A DNA stretch of 64,000 nt from Saprospiraceae bacterium. Lineage in GTDB: Bacteria > Bacteroidota > Bacteroidia > Chitinophagales > Saprospiraceae. The first letter of the stretch is position 1. Each line of letters starts with the position of its first letter. This document shows, in pieces, positions 9,203 to 18,455 of the stretch. The translations under genes were made by a program, and so were the position numbers. The notes below the pieces were generated by a model, which saw only the letters and a list, made by a program, of their open reading frames with translations, searched no databases and had not been told where the DNA came from. The stretch lies in assembly GCA_020631235.1 (NCBI GenBank), contig JAHDHQ010000001.1, positions 295,287 to 359,286 of the forward strand, given 5' to 3'.

Positions 9203-11485
9203 TTAAAAATTCAGCTTCAATCCAATGCTCGGAATAATCGGCAATTGATTTACTCGCTCGTACTCTACTCTATCAAAATAGAATATATTTTTTCGGTCAT
9301 ATAGATTGGTAATACTCGCCACAGCTTCAAGGTTAACATGTTCGCTAAATCTAAAGATTTTTGTAGCTGACAAATCGAATCTATGGTAATAAGGAAGCCG
9401 GCCCCCATTTCGCTCTTCTGAATAAATGATACTGACATCATCGTTATTAGCCGTTATAACATCAGAATCGACTCCATCTTCAAATAATATATTGTGGTAA
9501 AAGCCTTGCGTTAGTGTAAAAGGAAATCCAGATCCAAAATTCCATCGTCCACTTATCTGAAAGTCTCCGTCTTTATCAAGATTGTAGGAAACCAACACAT
9601 TGCTATTATGCCTTCTATCAAACAGTGTCGCATAGGTTTGTTCGCCGTCATATCTCGATACCTTTCCCAAAGAATAAGTGGTCCATACATACCACTTCGG
9701 TGTATCATATTTTAAAGACAAATCAACTCCTCTTGCTTCACCACTTTCTGTAACATAATCAGGTTCTGATGCATCTAGTTTATTTCTATTAATCACAATT
9801 ATTTGAGGGAAATTCTTAATGTAACCTTCCAGATTCAAAGTCAATGAAGGCAAAACGTCGAATTCAACACCCGTAACTAAATGCTGGGAAAATTGCAACC
9901 TAGAGTCAGCAAAGCCTCCTTCATGTGAACCAATGGCAGCATCAGGTCCCGAAAGAAAGCCTGTAAATAAATTCACTACATCTCGTTCATTTGAGGTACT
10001 AATTAGGTTTTGGGAATAATACCCACCTGCTGCTTTTAATCGCACGTCATCCGTAACATTGAATTTAACCCCTAATCTCGGCTCCACTCTTGGTTCATTT
10101 AAAGAAGCGTAATATTGAAGCCTTACAGATGGCTCAATCACTAATCGATCCCAGGCTTTACGATATAGAAAATACGCTGCCATTTCAGTGGTATTCTGAA
10201 ACTGAGAAAGGTTAATCCCAAATGGGTTAGTAAATTCAAAATCAGTACGAATACTTTTAATTTCTAGACCATAATCAAACTCATAACTATTCCCGAAGAA
10301 ATTAAAATCAAGTCCTAAGAAATACTCATTGATACCACTTGTTCTTGGTTTTGCATCATCTTCATCCAACTGAATCTCATAATTGGAAAATCCTACTTTC
10401 CCATTTAAAATCAAACTACTATTTTGAGGAAGCACATTAAAATTAAGACCTCCACCATAATTGCCCCAAGAAACTCTGGCAATGGAAGGATCTGAAAACG
10501 TATCTGAGAAGTTGAATCCAAATACATTAAACTCACTACCATTCTTTGTTCCAAAGGTGATTTTACCATATACATCTTGAAAATCAAAAGGCAAACCAAT
10601 GGAATCATTTCTCACAGCATAAGGATACAACACCTTGGAAGTTTCTTGAATCAATGATTTTTTGGCTGTCAAAATAAATGACATACTTCCAGCATCTTCT
10701 TTTAACTTAATAACGGGGCCTTCTATTAAAGCTTTCCCCATAAATGGACTAAGTGACACTTGTCCACCTAATCGCTTTTTATTTCCAGGCCGAGTCTTAA
10801 TATCCACAACGGCAGATATTCTTCCACCATGATAAGCATTAAAACCACCCGTCAATACGTCCACATTCTTGATAACTTCTGTCTCGAAAATAGAATAAAA
10901 ACCAATGGAATGAAAAGGATTATAAATAGTCATCCCATCTAATAAAATTTTATTTTGAATCGGAGATCCTCCTCGAATAAACAACTGACCACCTTGATCA
11001 CCTGTCGTAATGACTCCAGGAACTACTTGTAAATATTGTAAGATATCTGCATCTCCTCCAGTAGATGGTAAGGCTTTTATTTGTTTTTGAGTGACTTGCA
11101 ACTTGGATACTTGCACTTCAGTTCTAGCTTGTTCTTTTGCAGCAGAAATATTAACTACACCTAAGCTTACACCTCCTGCATTTATGTATACTTTTTCATA
11201 AGTAATTCTCTCATCTTTTATGACGATTTCTTTAGAAGCATCTGCGTAACCTATATAGCTAGCAGTCAAGGTATACGTTCCTGCATCTATACCAGAAATA
11301 CTAAAAAATCCATTTTCATCAGTAGTTCCTCCGATGGTTGTGCCATCTAAGACAACGTTACCGTAAATGATGGCTTCACCTGTAGCTTCATCATAGACAT
11401 GCCCCCTCAAAGTCCCTTGCGCATAAATACTTTGGCAACTAACAATAAAAAATAAAATAAAAATCAACTGAATACTAGTCTTCAT
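9203..11485 (-). CDS. TonB-dependent outer-membrane receptor with carboxypeptidase-regulatory domain
   Basis: A 760-residue protein with a signal peptide ending near IYAQ, a regulatory-like domain (about residues 24-110; GTLRGHVYDEATGEAI), a plug (about 120-230; LPSTGGDADILQYLQVVPGV and GGSPIQNKILLDGM) and a beta-barrel ending LKLNF with the terminal aromatic typical of outer-membrane barrels. It belongs to the stand-alone receptor class with no SusD neighbour. Substrate unknown. It ends 48 bases before the TerB-like gene and starts downstream of the GWxTD gene. Confidence 0.9.
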   Translation of the reverse strand: MKTSIQLIFILFFIVSCQSIYAQGTLRGHVYDEATGEAIIYGNVVLDGTTIGGTTDENGFFSISGIDAGTYTLTASYIGYADASKEIVIKDERITYEKVYINAGGVSLGVVNISAAKEQARTEVQVSKLQVTQKQIKALPSTGGDADILQYLQVVPGVITTGDQGGQLFIRGGSPIQNKILLDGMTIYNPFHSIGFYSIFETEVIKNVDVLTGGFNAYHGGRISAVVDIKTRPGNKKRLGGQVSLSPFMGKALIEGPVIKLKEDAGSMSFILTAKKSLIQETSKVLYPYAVRNDSIGLPFDFQDVYGKITFGTKNGSEFNVFGFNFSDTFSDPSIARVSWGNYGGGLNFNVLPQNSSLILNGKVGFSNYEIQLDEDDAKPRTSGINEYFLGLDFNFFGNSYEFDYGLEIKSIRTDFEFTNPFGINLSQFQNTTEMAAYFLYRKAWDRLVIEPSVRLQYYASLNEPRVEPRLGVKFNVTDDVRLKAAGGYYSQNLISTSNERDVVNLFTGFLSGPDAAIGSHEGGFADSRLQFSQHLVTGVEFDVLPSLTLNLEGYIKNFPQIIVINRNKLDASEPDYVTESGEARGVDLSLKYDTPKWYVWTTYSLGKVSRYDGEQTYATLFDRRHNSNVLVSYNLDKDGDFQISGRWNFGSGFPFTLTQGFYHNILFEDGVDSDVITANNDDVSIIYSEERNGGRLPYYHRFDLSATKIFRFSEHVNLEAVASITNLYDRKNIFYFDRVEYERVNQLPIIPSIGLKLNF

Positions 11486-11514
11486 AGCTTAGTTTAATTG
11501 AAATAAATCGCTCA

Positions 11515-11522
11515 CAAAACTA
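11515..11522 (-). promoter_or_regulatory. -7 element for the 760-residue TonB receptor
   Basis: The minus strand reads TAGTTTTG, an exact TAnnTTTG match, about 30 bases upstream of the receptor start at 11485 and just after the hairpin that follows the GWxTD gene. Confidence 0.45.
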
Positions 11523-11526
11523 ACAA

Positions 11527-11550
11527 ATTAAGCTGCATAAGCAGCTTAAT
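11527..11550 (-). terminator. Hairpin, probable terminator of the GWxTD gene
   Basis: Perfect 10-bp stem ATTAAGCTGC / GCAGCTTAAT with a 4-base loop, directly after the stop codon of the GWxTD gene on the minus strand. The T tract that follows (TTGTTAGTTTTG) is interrupted, so termination may be partial. Confidence 0.55.
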
Positions 11551-11556
11551 GATTAC

Positions 11557-13005
11557 TTAAAAATCGGAAAAATACTCTCTTGCATTTCTTAAATAATTAT
11601 CGCCGACATTTCTGTTATCTATTCTGTTATTTGGTATTTCTCCCAAAGCGTCTCCATAAAGGTCTAATTCCCAACTTGGATTGTTACGCTCGCCTCGGCA
11701 TGTAGAATGCAATAATTGATAATTGTTACCCGCAAGAGATGGATTATAAAACAAGAATTTCACATTAGTTTGATTCGTCATGGCTATATTTTCATAAATC
11801 CAAATTTCATAAGGAGGCGCCGAGGGTTCATCGGTTATAACCACTTTGTCATTAGGCCTGCCATATTTTAAAAAAATAAACCCTCTATCTGATTCGAAAC
11901 CAAAGCCCACATTATCTCTATACGTTTTATCCACTGCTTTGGCCACCTCCATATATTGTTTATATACTTTTTCCGGATGCTCAGATGATTGCCCTATGAA
12001 ATACGAAAACAGAAAATACCGCTTGGCAAGTATAGACCCATTTTTTATGAGATCTACCAAGATTCCTTGACTATTCTGCGCAATTTGAGGACTAATGGCT
12101 TTTAGAGAATAATCGAGCTTTTCGATATCAAGATCTTGAACAAATGAAGATTCGAAATACTCATTTTTATGGGCCGCATGCACTAAATCTGATTCGGGAT
12201 GATAAACTTGGAAATTTTGTGCTTGAGAAGCTAACACTTTTTTATCTCGATCAATGATGTCTAATCTCAGATGATATTCACCAGATAAAACGTCACTTAG
12301 ATCTACAGACTCTACAAAAACAAGTGACTCGCTGTCTATCTTCATTTTTTTGTAGCCTTGCAAAATGACGGAAGTATTAATATCATCACTGAAGCCTTCA
12401 TATATTTGATAGTGTCCTACAATTTCATCTTTTTCAATGTTGTTTAAACCATAAAACTCTCCAAAAAAAGAAAGCATATCCTGATCTTTAGAACATAAAT
12501 CATAGGGCAACTTCTCAAAACTAAAACCATATTTTTCCAATGCATAAACGCCTGGACCTCCAAGATCACTGCACAAAACCAAATCCGAAATTTCTATTCT
12601 GTCTCTTTTGGCTTCTATGCTTATCGGTTGAGTGAAATAAAAGTTCTGAAGGGTATCATTTTGATCAAAAAGAGAAACTTCAATATTGTAATTGCCTTCC
12701 GCTAAAGCATAACGCTTAATATCCCAAAAATCCTTTTTGTTTACTGATTTAGGACTATTAATTAAGTATTTCTCTGCAGCCACAATACTCGAATCTTTTT
12801 TGATAACACAGATCATTTCGACTTGAGCTTGTTGTTGGCCTGCAGCGTCTTCCACAAAAACAACCGCGTGAGAAGGTATACCAGTATATAACTCTACATA
12901 TTGATTATCTGCCTCTTGAAATATGGCTGTGTGTACGGAGGCCACCATCTGCGCAAACGAAAGATTGGTAATAAATACCAAAAGATATGTACAAACTATT
13001 TTCAT
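11557..13005 (-). CDS. GWxTD-domain secreted protein
   Basis: A 482-residue protein with an N-terminal signal peptide (ending near SFAQ). The C-terminal ~110 residues match the Bacteroidota GWxTD domain: G-F-E-S-D-R-G-x-I-F-x-x-Y-G-R-P-N-D (a degenerate form of GW-x-TDRG), then A-P-P-Y-E-I-W-x-Y, then F-L-F-Y and a LLHS block. The N-terminal part is a beta-rich region of unknown role. GWxTD proteins have no established biochemical function. The name-giving tryptophan is replaced by phenylalanine here. Confidence 0.8.
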   Translation of the reverse strand: MKIVCTYLLVFITNLSFAQMVASVHTAIFQEADNQYVELYTGIPSHAVVFVEDAAGQQQAQVEMICVIKKDSSIVAAEKYLINSPKSVNKKDFWDIKRYALAEGNYNIEVSLFDQNDTLQNFYFTQPISIEAKRDRIEISDLVLCSDLGGPGVYALEKYGFSFEKLPYDLCSKDQDMLSFFGEFYGLNNIEKDEIVGHYQIYEGFSDDINTSVILQGYKKMKIDSESLVFVESVDLSDVLSGEYHLRLDIIDRDKKVLASQAQNFQVYHPESDLVHAAHKNEYFESSFVQDLDIEKLDYSLKAISPQIAQNSQGILVDLIKNGSILAKRYFLFSYFIGQSSEHPEKVYKQYMEVAKAVDKTYRDNVGFGFESDRGFIFLKYGRPNDKVVITDEPSAPPYEIWIYENIAMTNQTNVKFLFYNPSLAGNNYQLLHSTCRGERNNPSWELDLYGDALGEIPNNRIDNRNVGDNYLRNAREYFSDF

Positions 13006-13125
13006 ATTGATGCTTTCTTACCACTAATATAAATGATGGAGCTAGCAATTAGCTCACAAATGCTTGCTGATTGTCGCATATTAGGCAAGATGTCCTTAGT
13101 TTTGAACGTTTAAGCTTTACTTTTT

Positions 13126-13959
13126 ATGATTGTAATGATAACTGGAGTTTCTTCTGGGATTGGCTATGCGATGGCCAAAGACTTATGCAGCATTGGGTAT
13201 CAAGTTATTGGAAGCGTCAGAAGGAAACAGTCTTTAAATAAACTTCAAGAAACATTTGGCAAAACATTTATCGGAGTTTGTTTTGATGTCACGAAAGAAG
13301 AGGAAATAATCCTCGCAAAAGAACATCTAAATACTTTGGGAATTAATCACATAGATGTGCTCATTAACAATGCTGGAATCGCACTAATAGGTCCTTTGGA
13401 AGAAATGCCAATAGCAAAAATCCGTAGCCAAATAGATGTAAATGTGCTCGGATTGATTAGCGTTACCAATACATTTTTACCATTCTTGAAAAAAAGCAAC
13501 AAGGCCAAAATCATTAATATGGGATCAGTATCTGGCATTATGACCAACCCTTTCCTAGGTGCCTATTGCATTAGTAAATACGGCGTAGAAAGTGCTTCTG
13601 ATGCCTATCGTTTGGAATTGAAACAATGGAACATAGATGTTATACTTTTGCAACCAGGCCCCATAAAATCATTAATATGGAACAAATCACTGCATCAATT
13701 AGATCCCTATAAAAATGGCCAGTATGCCCCATTTATAGATGGAGCAAAAAAGATCATTTACAAAACAGAACAAAAAGCATTTAAAGCTGAAAAGATAACG
13801 AAGCTTATACGCAAAATCATCCAGGGAAAAACTAAAAAAGCACGATACCTTATTCACAAACAAGCTTGGATGCTTACTTTCATTAAAAAATTTGTGCCCG
13901 ATAAATGGTTAGATGCCATTATCTTCCGTTCTATGATGAAACATAAGAAAAAAGTATGA
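13126..13959 (+). CDS. Short-chain dehydrogenase/reductase (SDR family)
   Basis: A 277-residue classical SDR. It has the cofactor motif TGVSSGIG (residues 6-13), NNAG (81-84), catalytic serine in GSVSG (133-137), and Y147-x-x-x-K151 in AYCISK. The basic residues R32, R33 and K34 after the second strand hint at NADP(H) preference. The first ATG is used because it puts the glycine motif at the usual distance. Its stop codon overlaps the start of the M1 peptidase gene by 4 bases (ATGA), so the two are translationally coupled. Substrate unknown. Confidence 0.88.
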   Translation: MIVMITGVSSGIGYAMAKDLCSIGYQVIGSVRRKQSLNKLQETFGKTFIGVCFDVTKEEEIILAKEHLNTLGINHIDVLINNAGIALIGPLEEMPIAKIRSQIDVNVLGLISVTNTFLPFLKKSNKAKIINMGSVSGIMTNPFLGAYCISKYGVESASDAYRLELKQWNIDVILLQPGPIKSLIWNKSLHQLDPYKNGQYAPFIDGAKKIIYKTEQKAFKAEKITKLIRKIIQGKTKKARYLIHKQAWMLTFIKKFVPDKWLDAIIFRSMMKHKKKV

Positions 13960-15617
13960 TAAGAAACGCATTCTACAAATTCATAATACCTTCCTTATTG
14001 TGTTGTTTCTGTTTGAATACCATTGTTGCGCAGGAACATTCTTTTTGGGATCATAAACATTTTACAAAAGCAGACTCTTTAAGAGGCCAACTTAGACCTG
14101 AGAGAACTTGTTATGATGTAAGCCACTATGATTTAGACATACGATTTAACATTGAAGAACAAAGCATATCTGGGTCCAATACGATGCGCTTTAACTTGTT
14201 AAATTCATCTGAGTTTCTTCAGATAGATTTGTTTAAAAATATGATCATCGATTCTATTTTAAATAATGGTCATTCATTAACGTTCACACGGGAGTACGAT
14301 GCGGTTTTTATCGATATAGAGCATCTTCTACCCGCAAAAGAGCACAGTATAACTATATATTATCACGGCAAACCAAGAGAAGCGATCAACCCTCCTTGGG
14401 ACGGTGGATTTTGCTGGGATAAAGATGCAAAGAAGAGATTGTGGATGAGTGTGTCCTGCGAGGGTGTGGGCGCTAGTCTATGGTGGCCTAATAAAGATCA
14501 CCTTTCCGACGAACCAGACAGTATGGATATACACTACACATTGCCCTCCGAATACAATTGTGTGTCCAATGGACGTTTAATGAGTAAAGAAACTCAAGGT
14601 GATTTTGACCGCTATCATTGGCAGGTAAAATATCCCATTAATAATTACAATGTCACCTTCTACATCGGCCAATATGCTGCGTTTTTTGATGAGTATTACT
14701 GCGCCAATGGAGATACATTGGATTTAAGTTATTACGTTCTGGATTACAATTTAGCAAGAGCAAAAAAGCACTTCGAACAAGTCAAAGGGGTTTTGAAAGC
14801 ATACGAACATTATCTTGGTGCTTACCCTTTTATGGACGATGGCTTTAAACTGGTAGAAGCCCCTTATCTAGGCATGGAACATCAAAGTGCAATAGCCTAC
14901 GGGAATGAATATATGCGTGGCTATTTGGGAGGACTTATACCTCCTGATCAAGATTGGGACTATATCATCGTTCATGAAATGGGTCATGAATATTTTGGTA
15001 ATAGTTTAAGCTGCAATGATCATGCAGATATGTGGATTCACGAATCATTTACCACTTATCTTGAAGCATTGTATGTCGAATATTCTTTAGGTAAAAGAGC
15101 AGCCATCGATCATCTTTTGCAAGAACGCATTTTTGAAAATAAAGAACCTATTATTGGACCACATGATGTAAACTTTGGGGATTGGATAGCTTCAGATCAT
15201 TACTTTAAAGGCTCCTGGGTGTTGCACACTTTACGATTTGTAGTAAATAATGATCAGTTGTGGTTTTCTATGATCAGAGGATTATACGAAAAGAATGCTT
15301 ATGGAAATGTAAGTAATGAAGCGATTTTTGATTACTTCGAGGAACGCTCGAATCTAGAACTAGATCTTTTCTTCAATCAGTATTTAATGCAACCATCGAT
15401 TCCAAAACTAAATATGAGAAACATTGAGAAAATGAACGGGTATGTAACTTTTGAAGCAAAATGGTCTCAAGTTGTTGAAGGATTTAGCTTACCTGTTAGT
15501 TACACAAAACTTAATGATGAACGCATAATCATCACAGACCAGTGGAAAGAATACCAAGTAAATGTGCCTTGGAAAAAATTCAAACTAGATAACCACTTAT
15601 GTTTATTTGAAAGATAA
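13956..15617 (+). CDS. M1-family zinc metallopeptidase (aminopeptidase-like), exported
   Basis: A 553-residue protein with a signal peptide (ending near VAQ). It shows the M1 N-terminal beta domain, the exopeptidase motif as GMEH-Q-S-A-I-A-Y-G, and the zinc site HEMGH followed after 18 residues by E (the HEXXH-X18-E arrangement). It lacks the long C-terminal domain of larger M1 enzymes. The expected role is trimming of extracellular or periplasmic peptides. Coupled by an ATGA overlap to the SDR gene upstream. Confidence 0.9.
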   Translation: MIRNAFYKFIIPSLLCCFCLNTIVAQEHSFWDHKHFTKADSLRGQLRPERTCYDVSHYDLDIRFNIEEQSISGSNTMRFNLLNSSEFLQIDLFKNMIIDSILNNGHSLTFTREYDAVFIDIEHLLPAKEHSITIYYHGKPREAINPPWDGGFCWDKDAKKRLWMSVSCEGVGASLWWPNKDHLSDEPDSMDIHYTLPSEYNCVSNGRLMSKETQGDFDRYHWQVKYPINNYNVTFYIGQYAAFFDEYYCANGDTLDLSYYVLDYNLARAKKHFEQVKGVLKAYEHYLGAYPFMDDGFKLVEAPYLGMEHQSAIAYGNEYMRGYLGGLIPPDQDWDYIIVHEMGHEYFGNSLSCNDHADMWIHESFTTYLEALYVEYSLGKRAAIDHLLQERIFENKEPIIGPHDVNFGDWIASDHYFKGSWVLHTLRFVVNNDQLWFSMIRGLYEKNAYGNVSNEAIFDYFEERSNLELDLFFNQYLMQPSIPKLNMRNIEKMNGYVTFEAKWSQVVEGFSLPVSYTKLNDERIIITDQWKEYQVNVPWKKFKLDNHLCLFER

Positions 15618-15643
15618 GTCAGTCGCCCAAATCATTTTGAAGC

Positions 15644-15672
15644 AAAAAAAAAGCCTTCTTTCGAAGGCTTAA
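15644..15672 (-). terminator. Terminator of rplS
   Basis: Perfect 8-bp stem AAGCCTTC (15651-15658) / GAAGGCTT (15663-15670) with a 4-base loop; on the minus strand it is followed by a T run (15650-15644). It starts 6 bases after the rplS stop. Confidence 0.85.
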
Positions 15673-15676
15673 TATA

Positions 15677-16030
15677 TTACTTAAAGAATTTTCTTTCTTT
15701 GATTTTTCCTTTCTTACCTACAACATCTCTTAAATAAAACAATTTAGCTCTTCTTACTCTACCTCGCTTCATAATCTCGATGCTATTGATAATGGGTGAA
15801 TTCATCGGAAAGATTCTTTCTACTCCAACTCCATTCGAAATCTTACGCACTGTAAATGTTTTAGTAGAACCAGTTCCGCTGATTTGGATAACATCACCTT
15901 TGAACTTCTGAATTCTTTCTTTAGCTCCTTCCTTGATAGTATAAGCTACAGAGATATTATCACCAGGTCTGAAATCAGGATGATCTTTTGTTTCAGTTAT
16001 CTGGTCATGTATATATTTAATGTAATCCAT
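15677..16030 (-). CDS. rplS: 50S ribosomal protein L19
   Basis: A 117-residue protein of normal L19 length. It shows the F-R-P-G-D-x-I-x-V block, K-F-K-G-D-V-I, the T-V-R-K-I-S-N-G-V-G-V-E-R-I-F-P core and the R-R-A-K-L-F-Y-L-R-D end that binds 23S rRNA near the 30S interface. It has its own promoter element and terminator and is not in the rpsP-rimM-trmD-rplS arrangement of many bacteria; a rimM-like gene lies about 38 kb away. Confidence 0.97.
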   Translation of the reverse strand: MDYIKYIHDQITETKDHPDFRPGDNISVAYTIKEGAKERIQKFKGDVIQISGTGSTKTFTVRKISNGVGVERIFPMNSPIINSIEIMKRGRVRRAKLFYLRDVVGKKGKIKERKFFK

Positions 16031-16052
16031 ATTCTTTAATTTTAAACGACCG

Positions 16053-16060
16053 CAAAGATA
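16053..16060 (-). promoter_or_regulatory. -7 element of rplS
   Basis: The minus strand reads TATCTTTG, an exact TAnnTTTG match 22 bases upstream of the rplS start codon. Confidence 0.6.
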
Positions 16061-16093
16061 GAAACATTTTAATAAAAATTCCTATTAATTGGA

Positions 16094-18349
16094 TTATCTT
16101 AATAAAGTTACTTTCCCTTTACCTTCAATCAATTGATTTCTAGCTCCTTTGAAGCTGTAAGTATATACATACACACCCGAAGGAGACAATTGACCGTCGT
16201 TATTTTTACGCCCATCCCATCCTTCATTTGGGTCCAATGTCTGGAATACTAATTCACCCCAGCGGTTCCATATGTTTAAACTAAACTCATTCATTCCATC
16301 TACAACACCTTTCCCTTTGAATGTTTCATTCGTACCGTCAAAATTCGGAGTGAAAGCATTTGGAAAGAAAAATCTTGTCAGTGGCATGACATCTATAAAT
16401 CGAACCAATGTATCTGTACATCCTGATTCGTGAAAGGTAACTAGTTGTACTCTGTGCGTTCCGGTATCTTGAAATTCATAAGTTGGATTTTGCAATTGGG
16501 AAAAGCCTTCATTACCAAAACTCCATTGCCAAGACACACCGTCGATGGACATATCAGTAAAATCCACTGTTTTATTTAGAGAATTTAGTTCTTCTGGTTC
16601 GAAGGTGAAATCGGCGATCGGACCTTCTTTGATGGTAATCCAATCAGTAAATGTAGCCGCAACTTCGCAATTTAAAGGTGATATAATTTCAATGTTTATG
16701 GTATACTTTCCTGGATTATCAAACACATGAGAAGGACTGATAACGTTAGAGGTTTCTCCGTCACCAAAACTCCAAGTGATATCATAGCTTTCGTCTATCG
16801 GCATAGTTAAGTTGGTAAAAACAATATCAGCAGGTGCACAACCAACAAATGCATTTGGCTCCACAATAACGGTCGAGGGTGCAGGATAATATTCTACAAT
16901 TTGAGTGACTGTATCTTTACATTCGTTAGAATCCGTAACGACTAATTTTGCTAGTTGATTTCCAGGACTAGAATAAATATGACTTGGGTTCTGTACGCTC
17001 GAATCATCTTCTCCAAAATCCCATTCCCACGAAATTAAGTTATCCGCACCAGTAACCGTCAAATCTGTAAAATCAACGGGACCTGCTACACAAGTATCGT
17101 ACATAAAAGAAAAATCTCCTTCGATAGCAGGAAATACACCCACTGTAATTTCAGCTGTGTCTGCACAGTCGGTTCCTTTATTTAATATCATGGTCCCGGT
17201 GTACTCACCAATGCCAGGAAAAGTCACGCTAACATCTCTTGTATCAAAAGTGTCCATGGTTCCATTGATATCAAAAACCCATTCATAACTGGTGATGAAG
17301 GCTTGCTGCGTACTATTATTTTCAATATTCACCGTATTTTCCCCACACGATTGGATAAAAAACTCTTGGTTGGAAACTTCAGCAGCACTTTGTATATCTG
17401 CAAAAACGGTTGGTTCACAAACCAATACATTAAATTGAAAATCTTGCCTTACTTCACCAATTTTTACACCATCGCGATACTCTTCTACACATACTCCCAC
17501 GGTAAATTGGCCTAGTGCATTCGGCACGCCAGTGATGATACCATCCGTTAATCCAATCTTAACTAAAGGATCACCACCTATAGGGAATTGTGACGCATAA
17601 TCAGGAGCTAAAAAGACAACCGGATCATATGGCGGTGGACAGTTAGCAGGTGCAGGTTGGACCCCAGTACAAGAATTAGGACTTCCTGGTGTTGTAGACC
17701 CATCTGTTCCACCAGAAGCTAAAGGCGAACAAAATCGATAAACCAAAGAATCACCATCTGGATCGGTTGCTGACTGATCGATGTCTAAATCAAAACCTGA
17801 ACAAATAAAAATGGGCGGAAAGGCATTGAAAGTAGGGTTACTGTTACACAAGGCCTGTGCCTCGGGTGTTATTTCTACAGTCAAGGCAATCCCTGTCTCT
17901 CCAGGGTCATCAATATTAAATATAGTATTGTTCCTACAGCATCTTTGATAAGAAATCATATAAGAGCTACTTACAACTTCCAAGTTGTTAATTTCAAAGC
18001 GATAATTACATTGTTCTACTCCTACTTGATCGACTGGTTCATTCAAACATGGGTTGTCATTTGGGATAACTTCTGTAGGATCACCAATTAAAAAGGTTTG
18101 AAAATCATCGACAAAAACCCAATCTCCGGCACTCGTTTGTCTGTATAAACCGAATAAAGGATCAAAATCACAATCTGCGCCATTGGTTTTGGTATCTCTA
18201 AACAATTTACAAGTGACTTCCAGGTTAATGGTCCCATCAGGATTCATACCTGTACAATCATAATATAATAGACCACCCACAATATGGGTTGCATGTGTAA
18301 TCGCTGGGGAAAGCATGAGTACTAAAAAGGCGATCAGTAACTTCTTCAT
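16094..18349 (-). CDS. PKD-repeat surface protein with T9SS type B sorting domain (ATHIVGG family, paralogue 1)
   Basis: A 751-residue protein. A signal peptide ends at THA, followed by THIVGG, the start of a ~300-residue Cys-rich module shared by four proteins of this window (CCRN, D-x-D-G-D-S-L-x-Y-R-F-C, G-V-C-V-E-E-Y-R-D-G). PKD-like domains follow, marked by WDFGEDD, WSFGDGE and WSFGNEG. The C-terminus is the type B 'gliding motility-associated' domain (FFPNAFTPNFDGTNE, WNRWGELVF, GWDGR-x-N). Expected secreted and surface-attached through T9SS. No PorP/SprF gene is adjacent. It lies 106 bases downstream of its paralogue. Confidence 0.88.
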   Translation of the reverse strand: MKKLLIAFLVLMLSPAITHATHIVGGLLYYDCTGMNPDGTINLEVTCKLFRDTKTNGADCDFDPLFGLYRQTSAGDWVFVDDFQTFLIGDPTEVIPNDNPCLNEPVDQVGVEQCNYRFEINNLEVVSSSYMISYQRCCRNNTIFNIDDPGETGIALTVEITPEAQALCNSNPTFNAFPPIFICSGFDLDIDQSATDPDGDSLVYRFCSPLASGGTDGSTTPGSPNSCTGVQPAPANCPPPYDPVVFLAPDYASQFPIGGDPLVKIGLTDGIITGVPNALGQFTVGVCVEEYRDGVKIGEVRQDFQFNVLVCEPTVFADIQSAAEVSNQEFFIQSCGENTVNIENNSTQQAFITSYEWVFDINGTMDTFDTRDVSVTFPGIGEYTGTMILNKGTDCADTAEITVGVFPAIEGDFSFMYDTCVAGPVDFTDLTVTGADNLISWEWDFGEDDSSVQNPSHIYSSPGNQLAKLVVTDSNECKDTVTQIVEYYPAPSTVIVEPNAFVGCAPADIVFTNLTMPIDESYDITWSFGDGETSNVISPSHVFDNPGKYTINIEIISPLNCEVAATFTDWITIKEGPIADFTFEPEELNSLNKTVDFTDMSIDGVSWQWSFGNEGFSQLQNPTYEFQDTGTHRVQLVTFHESGCTDTLVRFIDVMPLTRFFFPNAFTPNFDGTNETFKGKGVVDGMNEFSLNIWNRWGELVFQTLDPNEGWDGRKNNDGQLSPSGVYVYTYSFKGARNQLIEGKGKVTLLR

Positions 18350-18455
18350 AGTTGTATCTGAATGAATAATAAAATTACGCTTTAAAATCTAAATTCTTTG
18401 TCTTTAAAAATAGAATTGAACAAAATAATAATGCATATCAGACAATTATCGCTGC

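Noticed and set aside
15677..16030. Separation of rplS from rimM as a rearrangement of interest
   Set aside because: Loss of the rpsP-rimM-trmD-rplS order is common outside Proteobacteria and Firmicutes, so it says little.
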